A DNA stretch of 64,000 nt from Streptomyces sp. NBC_01198 (GCF_036010485.1 NZ_CP108568.1:7387001-7451000); one strand, 5' to 3'. Positions 51,611-60,743 are shown, counted from the stretch's first letter. Numbers and translations are program-made. The notes: generated by a model not told the origin, from the letters alone.

Positions 51611-52914
51611 CGGGCCACCACCTCGGCGCCCGCCGGCAGCGACGCCTCGATCAGGAAGCCGCCGCCCGCCGCCCGGCCGGTGCGCAGCGTGCCGCCGACC
51701 GCCGCCGCGCGTTCGCGCATGCCGGGCAGCCCGTGCCCGCCGGTCCGCGCGGCCGGCACCGGACCGGGGCCGTTGTCGCGGACCCGCAGCCACAGGGCGT
51801 CGGCGGCGTAGTGCAGTTCGACGTCGACCGCGGCACCGCCGGCGTGCCGCCGTACGTTGGTGAGGGCCTCCTGGACGATACGGAAGGCGGCCAGCTCGAC
51901 GCCCGGGTCGAGCGCGGCCGCCGGGCCCGACACGATCAGCCGCACGCCGGCGCCCGAGGCGCATCTGGCCTCGTCCAGCAGTTCGTTGAGCTGCTGGAGG
52001 CCCGGCTGGGGGCGCCGCTCCGGGGTCCGCACCTCGGCGTCCTGCCGCAGCACGTCGAGCAGGCGCCGCATCTCGGTCAGGCCGGCGCGTGCGGTGTCGC
52101 CGATCTCCGAGAGCCGCGCGGCGCCGGCGGCGGGCATGCCGGGGGTGGTCAGCCGCGCGGTCTCCGCCTGCACGGCGATCATCGAGATGTGGTGCGCGAC
52201 GACATCGTGCAACTCGCGGGCGATACGCGCCCGTTCGCCGCGGGCGGTGTGCTCCCGCACGCTCCGCGCGGTGAGCTCGCGGGCCGCGCTGTGCACCCGG
52301 GCCTCGGCCCTGGCCGCCCCGGCCGCCCCCGCAAGCACCGCGGCCGGGGCGGTGGACGCGAGCAGGACGGCCAGCGCGCGCGCCTCGCCGGCCAGGTGCG
52401 GGTCGAGCAGCGCGACGGCGGTGAACGGAACGGCCAGCACGAGGCCTTGCAGCGTACTGGTGCGGCGGACCCCACGGGTCGGGCGGCCGGCATCCGGCCC
52501 TTCCGGGTGGGCGCCGCTCGCGGCGGGTTGCCGCAGGCCGCGCCGTCGCGGCCGGTCGTGGTCCTCCCCGCGCGGCGCGCCGTCGGCAGGTGCGGCCGCC
52601 GTCAGATGGCGGAGGCTCAGCAGCAGCGCCAGGGCGCCGGCCGCGGTCAGCGTCCGGAAGGCGACGAGGGAGAGGACGGCCCCTGAGGAGACGGCCAGCG
52701 CCGCGGCGGGAGCGCTGAGGAAGGCCGGGGGGACGGTCGTGGCCAGGGCCAGGACGGCGACGGCCAGCAGCCCGGTCGTGAAGGACCTGCCGTACCCGCC
52801 GGTGAGGGCGGCCCGCAGCGCCGCCTCGGCGACCGCTGCCGCGGCGAGCAACGCGGCGGTCACCGCGGGAGCGTGCGGGGACGCCGCGGCCTCCCGCGCT
52901 CGCCCGCTGTTCAT
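51607..52914 (-). CDS. Sensor histidine kinase (HisKA_3/NarX type)
   Basis: 435 residues. About five or six hydrophobic segments (about 15-200) serve as the sensor, interrupted by a basic linker (about 110-150). The phosphorylated His236 is in ARIARELHDVVAHHISM. The ATP-binding domain has EALTNVRRHAGG, the N box, and GGHGLPGMRERAAAVGG. Such intramembrane kinases often sense antimicrobial or membrane stress together with an ABC exporter, which is divergent here. Confidence 0.92.
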   Translation of the reverse strand: MNSGRAREAAASPHAPAVTAALLAAAAVAEAALRAALTGGYGRSFTTGLLAVAVLALATTVPPAFLSAPAAALAVSSGAVLSLVAFRTLTAAGALALLLSLRHLTAAAPADGAPRGEDHDRPRRRGLRQPAASGAHPEGPDAGRPTRGVRRTSTLQGLVLAVPFTAVALLDPHLAGEARALAVLLASTAPAAVLAGAAGAARAEARVHSAARELTARSVREHTARGERARIARELHDVVAHHISMIAVQAETARLTTPGMPAAGAARLSEIGDTARAGLTEMRRLLDVLRQDAEVRTPERRPQPGLQQLNELLDEARCASGAGVRLIVSGPAAALDPGVELAAFRIVQEALTNVRRHAGGAAVDVELHYAADALWLRVRDNGPGPVPAARTGGHGLPGMRERAAAVGGTLRTGRAAGGGFLIEASLPAGAEVVAR

Positions 52915-53088
52915 CAGCCTCACTCCTGCATTGTGTCCAACCCCGCCGGCCACCGCGTCCTCCTGGCCAGGGACATCGCCGTACATCTCAGGGGGGACAC
53001 CCGGCTGCGGCGTCCCCCGTGGTGGTGACGGGAAGGACCGCTCCACGGCGGGACGATCCGGCGCGCCCGGCTCCCTAGCCTTCACCGC

Positions 53089-54009
53089 ATGGAAGCAACC
53101 ATCGAAGTGTCCGGTCTGCGCAAGCGGTTCGGCGCCACGGCGGCACTGGACGGGATGACCTTCACGGTCACGCCCGGGCGGGTCACCGGGTTCGTCGGGC
53201 CGAACGGCGCGGGCAAGTCCACCACGATGCGGGTGATACTCGGCCTCGACGCGGCCGACTCGGGCACCGCCCTGATCGGCGGCCTGCGCTACCGGGCGCT
53301 GCGCAATCCGCTCAGCCACGTCGGCTCGCTGCTGGACGCCGGGGCGCTGCAGCCGAGCCGCAGCGCCCGCGGCCACCTGCTGTGGCTGGCGCACTCGCAG
53401 GGACTGCCCGCCCGCCGGGTCGACGAGGTCGTCGCGTACGCGGGCCTGGGGTCCGCCGCCCGGCGCAAGGCGGGCGGCTTCTCGCTCGGCATGCGCCAGC
53501 GGCTCGGTATCGCCGCCGCGCTGCTCGGCGACCCGCCCGTGCTGATCATGGACGAGCCCTTCAACGGCATGGACCCCGAGGGCATCGTCTGGATGCGCGG
53601 GCTGCTGCGCTCGCTGGCCGCCGAGGGCCGGGCGGTGCTGGTCTCCAGCCACCTGATGAGCGAACTCCAGGACACCGCCCAGCACCTGCTGGTCGTCGGC
53701 CGGGGCAAGGTCATCGCCGACACCAGCGTCGCCGACCTGATCGCGGCGGCCTCCGGCGATCGGATCACGCTGCGCACCACCGCCCGCGCCCAGGCGATGA
53801 CGGTGCTCGCGCAGGCCGGCGCCGTCGTCGCCGCCACCGGCCCGGAGACCCTCACCGTGTCGGGGATCGCGGCGCAGCGCGTCGCGGCCCTGCTCGGCCG
53901 CGCCGAGGTGCCCTTCTCCGAGATCGGCGCGCACCGGGCCACGTTGGAGGAGGCGTACATGGAACTGACCCGTGACGCCGTCGAGTTCCCGTCGGGGGGA
54001 GTCCGATGA
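53089..54009 (+). CDS. ABC exporter ATP-binding protein
   Basis: 306 residues. Walker A GPNGAGKST (38-46), signature FSLGMRQRLGIAAALL (a relaxed LSGGQ, common in drug exporters), Walker B VLIMDEPFNGMDPEG and H-loop VSSHLMSEL are present, with the C-terminal extension of the bacitracin/drug-exporter type. It energises the two permeases that follow; the stop overlaps the next start by 4 bp. TAGCCT lies exactly 7 nt before the ATG, so the operon transcript is probably leaderless. Confidence 0.93.
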   Translation: MEATIEVSGLRKRFGATAALDGMTFTVTPGRVTGFVGPNGAGKSTTMRVILGLDAADSGTALIGGLRYRALRNPLSHVGSLLDAGALQPSRSARGHLLWLAHSQGLPARRVDEVVAYAGLGSAARRKAGGFSLGMRQRLGIAAALLGDPPVLIMDEPFNGMDPEGIVWMRGLLRSLAAEGRAVLVSSHLMSELQDTAQHLLVVGRGKVIADTSVADLIAAASGDRITLRTTARAQAMTVLAQAGAVVAATGPETLTVSGIAAQRVAALLGRAEVPFSEIGAHRATLEEAYMELTRDAVEFPSGGVR

Positions 54010-55607
54010 CCGCCACGACGACCGCCGTTCCGTACCGCTCCGCACAGCCGGTGGGGCGCGACAGCTTCGTGCGGCAGCTGCACGGGGAGTGGACCAAATT
54101 CCGGACCGTACGCGGCTGGGTGGTCGGCATGCTGGTGGCCGGCCTGGTCACCGTCGCGGTCGGGCTGCTGGGCGCGGCCGGCAACAGCATGGTCTGCGGC
54201 GGCGGCGGTGGTTGCCACCGGGCCCCGCTGACCGGACCCGGCGGCGAGGAGGTCCACGACGCCATGACGCTGGTGCACCGGCCGCTGACCGGGGACGGCA
54301 GCATCACCGTGCGGATCACCTCGCTGACCGGCCTGTACCCGCCCGACGGCCGGCTGCCGGCGGGCGGCGGCAGCCCTGCCGCCGGCCTGCTCCCCGGTGT
54401 GCAGCCGTGGGCTAAGGCCGGCGTCATCGTCAAGGACGGCACCAGGCAGGGCTCCGCGTACGCCGCGGTCGCGCTCACCGGCGCCCACGGCGTACGGATG
54501 CAGTACGACTACACCCACGACCTGGCCGGTCCGCCCGCCCCCGCCCCCCCCTCCGTGCCGCGCTGGCTGCGGCTGACCCGGGCGGGCGACACCCTCACCG
54601 GCTACGACTCGGCCGACGGCACGCACTGGAAGGCCATCGGCACCGCCCACCTCGCGGGCCTGCCCGCCACCGTCCAGGCCGGGCTGTTCGCCACCTCGCC
54701 CGAATACACCGTCACCAGCAACTCGCTCGGCGGGTCGAGTTCGAGCGGCGGGCCCTCCAGGGCGACAGCCGCCTTCGACTCGGTGGCGCTGCGGGGCACG
54801 GCGGGCGGCGGCTGGACCGAGGACGTCGTCGGCGGCACGGACCGGGGGCCCGGCGCGGGCGGCCTCCCCGACCTCGGGTACCGGCAGTCCGGCGGCACCT
54901 TCACGCTGACCGGCAGCGGCGACGTCGCGCCGGACGTGCCAGGGCGCGGCTCGCCCGCCAAGACCGTCGAGAGCACGCTCATCGGCACCTTCGCCGGGCT
55001 GGTGGTGGTGACCGTGGTGGCCACGATGTTCGTCACCGCGGAATACCGCCGCGGCCTGATCCGCACCACGCTCACCGCGAGTCCCCGGCGCGGGCGGGTG
55101 CTGGCCGCCAAGGCGACGGTGATCGGCGCGGTCGCCTTCGTCACCGGGCTGGCGGCCGCCGCGATCGCCGTGCCGCTGGTCGAGGCGGTCCAGAAGAGCA
55201 AGCAGTTCCCGCTCTACCGCACGCCGTTCGCGACCGACCTGCGGCTGGTCGTCGGGACCGGGGCGCTCTTCGCCGTCACCGCGGTCCTCGCGCTGGCGCT
55301 CGGCGCCGTGCTGCGGCGCAGCGCCGGCGCGGTGGCCGCGGTCGTCGTCGCGATCGTGCTGCCGTACATCCTCGCGGTGGCCGCGGTGATGCCCGCCGGG
55401 CCGTCCCGCTGGCTGACCCGGCTGACCCCGGCGGCGGCCTTCGCCGTACAGCAGAGCGTCCATCAGTACGCGCAGGTCGCCGCGGACTACACGCCGGCGG
55501 ACGGCTACTTCCCGCTACCGCCGTGGGGCGGGCTCGGGGTGCTGTGCGGTTACGCGGCCGCGGTGGTCGCCGCTGCGGCGGTACTGCTGCGCAGGAGGGA
55601 CGCGTGA
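54006..55607 (+). CDS. ABC exporter permease with large extracytoplasmic insert
   Basis: 533 residues. One N-terminal membrane segment (about 38-58) is followed by about 265 extracytoplasmic residues, then five more membrane segments (about 330-530). The insert resembles a DUF1349/concanavalin-A-like jelly roll: QPWAKAGVIVKDGTRQGSAY, WLRLTRAGDTLTGYDSADGT then HWKAIGTAHLAGLPATVQAG and LFATSP. Such a domain could bind carbohydrate or peptidoglycan. EYRRGLIRTTLTASPRRGRV is the ABC-2-type coupling segment, shared with the next permease. Start and stop overlap neighbours by 4 bp each. Confidence 0.85.
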   Translation: MTATTTAVPYRSAQPVGRDSFVRQLHGEWTKFRTVRGWVVGMLVAGLVTVAVGLLGAAGNSMVCGGGGGCHRAPLTGPGGEEVHDAMTLVHRPLTGDGSITVRITSLTGLYPPDGRLPAGGGSPAAGLLPGVQPWAKAGVIVKDGTRQGSAYAAVALTGAHGVRMQYDYTHDLAGPPAPAPPSVPRWLRLTRAGDTLTGYDSADGTHWKAIGTAHLAGLPATVQAGLFATSPEYTVTSNSLGGSSSSGGPSRATAAFDSVALRGTAGGGWTEDVVGGTDRGPGAGGLPDLGYRQSGGTFTLTGSGDVAPDVPGRGSPAKTVESTLIGTFAGLVVVTVVATMFVTAEYRRGLIRTTLTASPRRGRVLAAKATVIGAVAFVTGLAAAAIAVPLVEAVQKSKQFPLYRTPFATDLRLVVGTGALFAVTAVLALALGAVLRRSAGAVAAVVVAIVLPYILAVAAVMPAGPSRWLTRLTPAAAFAVQQSVHQYAQVAADYTPADGYFPLPPWGGLGVLCGYAAAVVAAAAVLLRRRDA

Positions 55608-56371
55608 GCGGGCTGCGGCAGGCGGTGCACGCCGAGTGGACCAAGGTCCGCACCCTGCCCGGCCTGCTGTGGCTCCTGGCCGCGGTCGCCGTGCTCACCG
55701 CGGCGGTGAGCGCGGCGACGGCCGCCGCCGTCCACTGCCCGGCCGCCGGGTGCTCGCAGGACCCCGGGAGGCTCAGCCTGACCGGCGTGCAGTTCGGGCA
55801 GGCCGGGGTGGCGGTGCTCGCGGCGCTGCTGATCAGCGGGGAGTACGGCACTGGCATGATCCGCACCACGCTCGCCGCGGTACCGCACAGGACCATCGTC
55901 CTGGCGGCTAAGGTCGCGGTCCTGACCGGCCTGGTGCTGGCCGCCGGCGTGCTCGCCGTGGGCGGCTCGGTGCTGGCCGGGCGGCTGATCCTGCCAGGGA
56001 ACGGCTTCACGGGCTTCTCGCCCGCGCACGGGCCGGCGCTCAGGGCCGCTGCCGGCTCGGTGGTCTACCTGGTGCTGGTCGCGCTGCTCAGCCTCGGTGT
56101 GGCCACCGCGGTGCGGGATTCCGCGGCGGCGATCGGGGCGGTGCTCGGGCTGCTCTACCTCTTCCCGATCCTCGCGTCGGTCGTGGCCGATCCGGACTGG
56201 TACCGGCACCTGCAGCAGATCGGACCCATGACGGCGGGACTCGCGGTCCAGGCCACGCTCCCGGGTTCCGATGCGCCGATCGGGCCGTACGGGGGGCTGG
56301 GCGTCCTCACCGCGTGGGCCGCGGGCGGCCTGCTGGCGGGCCTGGCGGTTCTCCACCGGCGGGACGCTTGA
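55604..56371 (+). CDS. ABC exporter permease
   Basis: 255 residues, six membrane segments, ABC-2 type. The EYGTGMIRTTLAAVPHRTIV segment matches the larger permease upstream, so the two arose by duplication and probably form a heterodimer. GTG start overlaps the previous stop by 4 bp. No large extracytoplasmic domain. Confidence 0.9.
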   Translation: MSGLRQAVHAEWTKVRTLPGLLWLLAAVAVLTAAVSAATAAAVHCPAAGCSQDPGRLSLTGVQFGQAGVAVLAALLISGEYGTGMIRTTLAAVPHRTIVLAAKVAVLTGLVLAAGVLAVGGSVLAGRLILPGNGFTGFSPAHGPALRAAAGSVVYLVLVALLSLGVATAVRDSAAAIGAVLGLLYLFPILASVVADPDWYRHLQQIGPMTAGLAVQATLPGSDAPIGPYGGLGVLTAWAAGGLLAGLAVLHRRDA

Positions 56372-56433
56372 GCGCGTCCGGGGGAGCCGCGCACGCAGCA
56401 CCCCCGGGGTCTCCCTCGGGGAAGGGGAGCGGG

Positions 56434-57042
56434 TCAGAAGCCGCGGCGGACGTACGTCTGGCGGGCCTCGTCGAGGCGGCGCGCGCGGCGGTGGCGCTCA
56501 GCGGTGAGCTCCTCGACCGCGTGGCGCACGGCGGTGAGGATCGTGCTGACCGGGCCGGCGGGCGGCTCGGGGACGGGGGGCGGCCCCGAGATGCCGATGA
56601 CGGCCGCCAGCGCGAGCAGCACCGGCTCGTCGGCCGCCCAGCGGTGCGCCGCCCGCCGCCGCCCGGGGGAGTCGGCGAGCACCATCCGGCTGGTGCGCAG
56701 GACCAGGAAGCGGCGCCGTTCCTCCCGGCCGAGCAGCCCGTCCGCTTCGAGCGCGGCGAGATACGCGTCGGACAGCCCGCGCCCCCGGCGCCACAGCCAG
56801 TCCTCGACGGTCTCGCCGTCCGCCACCGGGGCGACCGCGGCCAAGGCCAGGTCGAGCTGCGGGTCGGCGCTGGCCGTCCGGCCGGTGGGCAGCACGAACT
56901 CGCCGTCGAGCGTGACGACGCCGGGGCCGAGCAGATCGATCAGCTCGGCCCCGGCCAGCGCCAGGGACAGGTCGCCGCGTTCCAGCGGCCGGGTCGAGGG
57001 CATGTCCATGGCCACGAAAAGCAGATCTCGTGCGGTGGTCAT
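56434..57042 (-). CDS. GPP34 (GOLPH3-like) family protein
   Basis: 202 residues with the GPP34 pattern: TTARDLLFVAMDM, RGDLSLALAGAELIDLL and GREERRRFLVLRTSRMVLAD (a basic hairpin), then the all-helical body. Eukaryotic GOLPH3/Vps74 binds PI4P; actinobacterial copies are cytoplasmic proteins of unknown function, often near regulatory operons. It lies 21 bp after the UBP-finger gene and is probably the last gene of that operon. Confidence 0.85.
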   Translation of the reverse strand: MTTARDLLFVAMDMPSTRPLERGDLSLALAGAELIDLLGPGVVTLDGEFVLPTGRTASADPQLDLALAAVAPVADGETVEDWLWRRGRGLSDAYLAALEADGLLGREERRRFLVLRTSRMVLADSPGRRRAAHRWAADEPVLLALAAVIGISGPPPVPEPPAGPVSTILTAVRHAVEELTAERHRRARRLDEARQTYVRRGF

Positions 57043-57063
57043 CCGGGAGCGCTCCAGACAGCG

Positions 57064-57420
57064 TCAGTGCAGCTGGGAGCGCCAGTCGCCGGGCACCCGG
57101 TCGGCGGGGCCCGGGGTGGACTGCGACGTCGGGTGGCAGATCGGCGGCGCCAGATCCGGGCCGTCCTCGACGTAGCTGTTGGAGGCGTAGTTCCAGAACC
57201 ACTCCTCGCCCGGCTCGTACGACCTGATCACCGGGTGGCCGCTGGCCGAGGCGTGCGCGGAGGCGTGCTGCGAGGGGGAGCTGTCACAGCAGCCGATGTG
57301 CCCGCAGGTCGCGCACCTGCGCAGGTGCAGCCACCAGCCGCCGGCCTTGTCGCAGTCCACGCAGCCGTCGCCGCTCGGCGGCACGGACGGGTCGATCCCA
57401 GGGGTTTCAGCGGTGCTCAT
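57064..57420 (-). CDS. UBP-type zinc finger protein
   Basis: 118 residues. The UBP finger ligands are visible: C20-x2-C23, C36-x2-C39, C44, H52, H56 and H62, with the aromatic/basic residues WWLHLRRC and EEWFWNY that form the C-terminal-peptide pocket in eukaryotic relatives, where the domain binds the free end of ubiquitin. Bacteria of this kind lack ubiquitin, so the ligand is unknown (a C-terminal peptide or a Pup-like tail are guesses). Start overlaps the kinase stop by 4 bp. Confidence 0.88.
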   Translation of the reverse strand: MSTAETPGIDPSVPPSGDGCVDCDKAGGWWLHLRRCATCGHIGCCDSSPSQHASAHASASGHPVIRSYEPGEEWFWNYASNSYVEDGPDLAPPICHPTSQSTPGPADRVPGDWRSQLH

Positions 57421-58865
57421 TCGGTGGCCTCCTCGGCGTCGGGGGTGCTGGCGGCGATCGGCAGTCTGACCCGGAAACGGGTGGTGCCCGGCTGCGACTC
57501 GACCTCCAGGTCGCCGTGGTGCTTGTTGACCACGATCCGCCAGGAGATGTCGAGCCCGAGGCCGGTGCCCTGCCCCACCGGCTTGGTGGTGAAGAACGGC
57601 TCGAAGATCCGCTGCCGGATCTCCTCCGGGACCCCGGGACCGGTGTCCTCGAAGTCCACCACCAGCCTGCCGTGCTCCCGCGAGGTGCGCACGGTGAGTG
57701 TGCCCGTCCCGTCCATCGCCGACACCGCGTTGTCGATCAGATTCGTCCACACCTGGTTCAGCTCGCCCGGGAAGGCCGGGACGCGCGGCAGCGTGTGGTC
57801 GAACTCCCGGACCACCCTGATCTCCGGGCCGATCTTCGCGCCCAGCATCTGCAGCGTGCTCTCCAGCAGCTCGTGGATGTCGACCACCTGGTAGGGGGCG
57901 CGGTCCAGCTGCGAATACTGCCGGGCGGCGTTGACCAGACCGGACACCCGGGAGGTGGAGTCCTCGATCTCGTTCATCAGCAGCTCGGTCTCGACGGTGT
58001 AGTTCAGCCACCGCACGGCGCTCTCCAGCAGCTCGCCGTCCACCGCGGCCGCGACCTGGTCCAGCCACTCCTGGTCAAGGCCGGCCTGGACGAAGACCGG
58101 CGCGAGGTCCCAGCCGCCGGTGATGCCGTGGTCGTCGAGCCAGTCGCCGACCGCGTCCTCCTGGTCGGCGGTCTCCATCGGGCTCAGCGCCTGCGCCTTG
58201 GCGATCCGCTCGACGGCCCGCTCCTGCACCCCGATCAGGGTGTCGAGGTCGGACTGCCGGTAGGGGCCGGCGGTGAGGATCTTGAGCTTGTGGCGCATGC
58301 CGGCGACCCGGTCGCGCAGCGCCGAGGTGGCCCGCAGCGCCGCGGCGGCCGGGTTGTTCAACTCGTGGGTCAGACCCGCCGACAGCGAACCCAGCGCCAG
58401 CAGCCGCTCACGCTGGCTGACCACCTGCTGGAAGGTCTTGTTGCCGAAGAAGAGCCCTTCCAGCAGGTGCACGGCCATCGGGAACCAGTCCCGCATGATC
58501 TGCGCGAAGTCGTCGGCGGACAGCACGAAGAACCGGGACGGCTCGGTGACCCGCAGCGAGTTGGTGTAGAGCTGCGGGACCCGGTCGCCCAGATAGGCCT
58601 GGAAGGCCCCGGCGTACACGCCCCGCATCGAGGTGCGGTTGACCTCGATGTCGTCGTTGCCGACCCGCCGCGAGGTGACCACGGTGCCGTCGAGCAGCAC
58701 GTAGAAGCAGCTCGCGGGGTCGCCCTCGGCGTAGACCTGGCCGGGCTCCGCGCTCTCCACCCGGCCGGCGCTGCACAGCCGGCCCAGCTGCTCGGGTGTC
58801 AGGTGCTCGAACAGGAACAGCGACCGCAGTTCCTCCGGGTCGCACGGCTTCGTACAGCTGTTCAC
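57417..58865 (-). CDS. Cyclic-nucleotide-domain sensor histidine kinase
   Basis: 482 residues, soluble. A Crp-like cyclic-nucleotide-binding fold (about 15-140: LFLFEHLTPEQLGRLCSAGR and FYVLLDGTVVTSRRV) is joined to a kinase core: phospho-acceptor H167 in SAGLTHELNNPAAAALRAT, then N box NQVWTNLIDNAVSAM, G1 box DTGPGVPEEI and F/G2 boxes FEPFFTTKPVGQGTGLGLDI. The GTG start follows GGAGG by 4 nt; a longer frame to 58937 would overlap the upstream gene. The partner is presumably the receiver fused to the reductase encoded 19 bp upstream. Confidence 0.9.
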   Translation of the reverse strand: MNSCTKPCDPEELRSLFLFEHLTPEQLGRLCSAGRVESAEPGQVYAEGDPASCFYVLLDGTVVTSRRVGNDDIEVNRTSMRGVYAGAFQAYLGDRVPQLYTNSLRVTEPSRFFVLSADDFAQIMRDWFPMAVHLLEGLFFGNKTFQQVVSQRERLLALGSLSAGLTHELNNPAAAALRATSALRDRVAGMRHKLKILTAGPYRQSDLDTLIGVQERAVERIAKAQALSPMETADQEDAVGDWLDDHGITGGWDLAPVFVQAGLDQEWLDQVAAAVDGELLESAVRWLNYTVETELLMNEIEDSTSRVSGLVNAARQYSQLDRAPYQVVDIHELLESTLQMLGAKIGPEIRVVREFDHTLPRVPAFPGELNQVWTNLIDNAVSAMDGTGTLTVRTSREHGRLVVDFEDTGPGVPEEIRQRIFEPFFTTKPVGQGTGLGLDISWRIVVNKHHGDLEVESQPGTTRFRVRLPIAASTPDAEEATE

Positions 58866-58884
58866 GGTCCCTCCAGACTGACGC

Positions 58885-60567
58885 TCACAGCCCCTCCAGA
58901 TAGCGGTGGACGAGCATGACGGCCATCGCGCCCTCACCGACCGCGGACGCGACCCGCTTGGCGGACTCCGCCCGGACGTCGCCGGCCGCGAAGACCCCGG
59001 GCACGCTGGTCTCCAGGTGGTACGGCGGCCGGTCCGGCTCCCAGCCGGGCGGGCGCTCGCCCTCGGCCGCCAGATCAGGGCCGGTCAGCAGGAAACCGTG
59101 CGCGTCCCTGCTCAGCACGCCCTGCAGCCAGTCGGTGCGCGGTGCGGCCCCGATGAAGACGAACAACCGCTGGGCGTCGACCATTTCCGTGCCGCCGCCG
59201 GCGCTGTCCCGCAGGGTCAGGCCCTCCAGGTGGTCCTCGCCGTGGGCGGCGGCGACCACCGTGCCGGTACGGACGCTGATGGTGGGTATCGCCGAGATCT
59301 GCTGGATCAGGTAGTGCGACATGGACGCCTCCAGCGACGGCCCGCGCACCAGCAGCGTCACCGACTTGGCACCCCGCGACAGGTAGACCGCGGCCTGGCC
59401 GGCCGAGTTAGCGCCGCCCACGATGTAGACGTCCTGCCCCTCGCAGCCCGCGGCCTCGGTCAGCGCCGACCCGTAGTAGACACCGCGGCCGGTCAGCTCC
59501 GCCAGCCCCGGCACGTCGAGCAGCCGGTAGGCCACCCCGGTGGTGAGGATGATGCTCTGGGCCGAGACCGAGCTGCCGTCGGCGAAGCGCACGGTCCGGG
59601 TCGGGCCGCTCACCTCCAGGCCGGTGACCTCGCACGCGCTGAGCAGCTCGGCGCCGAACCGGGTCGCCTGGCGGCGTGCGCGGTCGGTGAGCTGGGCGCC
59701 GGAGACACCGTCGGGGAAGCCCAGGTAGTTCTCGATCCTGGCGCTCTGCCCGGCCTGGCCGCCGGTCGCGGTGCGCTCGATCAGGACGGTCTTCAGGCCC
59801 TCGGAGGCACCGTAGACCGCCGCACCGAGGCCCGCCGGTCCGGCGCCGATCACCACCAGGTCGTAGAACTCCTCCGCCGGCGTGGTCGCCAGCCCCACCT
59901 GCGCGGCCAGATCCTGGTCCGACGGCTCGATCAGCACCTCGCCGCCGGGCGCGATCACCAGCGGCAGCCGCAATCCGTCGTGGCCGGCCGCGTCCAGCAG
60001 CCGCCGTCCCTCGGACTGGTCGGACAGATACCAGCGGTAGGGGATCTGGTTGCGCGCGAGGAACTCCCTGACCCCGGACGACCGCGCCGACCAGCGGTGG
60101 CCGACGACCTTGGTCTCCGGGACCGGCCGGTGGTCGGAGGCCAGCCAGCTCTCCAGCAGCTCGTCGACCACCGGGTAGAGCTTCTCCTCCGGCGGGTCCC
60201 ACGGCTTGAGCAGGTAGTGGTCCAGGTCCACGACGTTGATCGCGTCGATCGCGGCGCCGGTGTCGGCGTAGGCGGTGAGCAGGATCCGCCGGGCGCCGGG
60301 GTAGACGTCCATGCCCTGCTCGAGGAATTCGATGCCGTTCATCTGCGGCATGCGGTAGTCCGCCAGGATCACCGCGACCAGGTCGCCGCGCAGCTTCATC
60401 TGCCGCAGTGCGTCCAGGGCCGAGTCGCCGGACTCGGCCCGCACCACCCGGTAGCGCTCGCCGTACCGCCGCCGCAGGTCGCGGGCGACCGCGCGGGAGA
60501 CTCCCGGGTCGTCGTCGACGGTGAGGAGTACGGCTCGGCGTGCGCTGTCCGGTGCTGTCATGGGCAT
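58885..60567 (-). CDS. Receiver domain fused to a thioredoxin-reductase-like flavoprotein lacking redox cysteines
   Basis: 560 residues in three parts. Residues 10-140 form a receiver domain with D70 (ILADYRMPQMNG) and K121. Residues about 150-230 look like a glutaredoxin-type fold (VGHRWSARSSGVREFLARNQ), but serines occupy the redox-cysteine positions. Residues 235-560 are thioredoxin-reductase-like with FAD motif VVIGAGPAGLGAAVYG (about 238-253) and NAD(P)H motif YIVGGANSAGQAA. The catalytic CxxC is absent: the aligned stretch (about 363-371) reads VYYGSALTE. It may thus be a phosphorylation-gated flavin sensor or an oxidase rather than a disulfide reductase. First gene of the four-gene operon. 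Confidence 0.9.
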   Translation of the reverse strand: MPMTAPDSARRAVLLTVDDDPGVSRAVARDLRRRYGERYRVVRAESGDSALDALRQMKLRGDLVAVILADYRMPQMNGIEFLEQGMDVYPGARRILLTAYADTGAAIDAINVVDLDHYLLKPWDPPEEKLYPVVDELLESWLASDHRPVPETKVVGHRWSARSSGVREFLARNQIPYRWYLSDQSEGRRLLDAAGHDGLRLPLVIAPGGEVLIEPSDQDLAAQVGLATTPAEEFYDLVVIGAGPAGLGAAVYGASEGLKTVLIERTATGGQAGQSARIENYLGFPDGVSGAQLTDRARRQATRFGAELLSACEVTGLEVSGPTRTVRFADGSSVSAQSIILTTGVAYRLLDVPGLAELTGRGVYYGSALTEAAGCEGQDVYIVGGANSAGQAAVYLSRGAKSVTLLVRGPSLEASMSHYLIQQISAIPTISVRTGTVVAAAHGEDHLEGLTLRDSAGGGTEMVDAQRLFVFIGAAPRTDWLQGVLSRDAHGFLLTGPDLAAEGERPPGWEPDRPPYHLETSVPGVFAAGDVRAESAKRVASAVGEGAMAVMLVHRYLEGL

Positions 60568-60743
60568 CCCCGTCCCGATCCGCTTCCTGCGCGTTTCGCT
60601 ACAGGTCCGCCGTTCAGCCTAGTGGCCTGATGCGGGACCCGCAGCGCGCAGCGCCCGCCGCGGCCGGGGTGATCATGACCACCGCCGGCCGTCCGCGCTG
60701 CCTGACCCCGCATCCGGGGCCGTACGGACGATCCCGCGGCCAC

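Noticed and set aside
58885-60567. Annotation as a functional thioredoxin reductase
   Set aside because: The CxxC motif needed for disulfide transfer is missing, so only 'thioredoxin-reductase-like' is justified.
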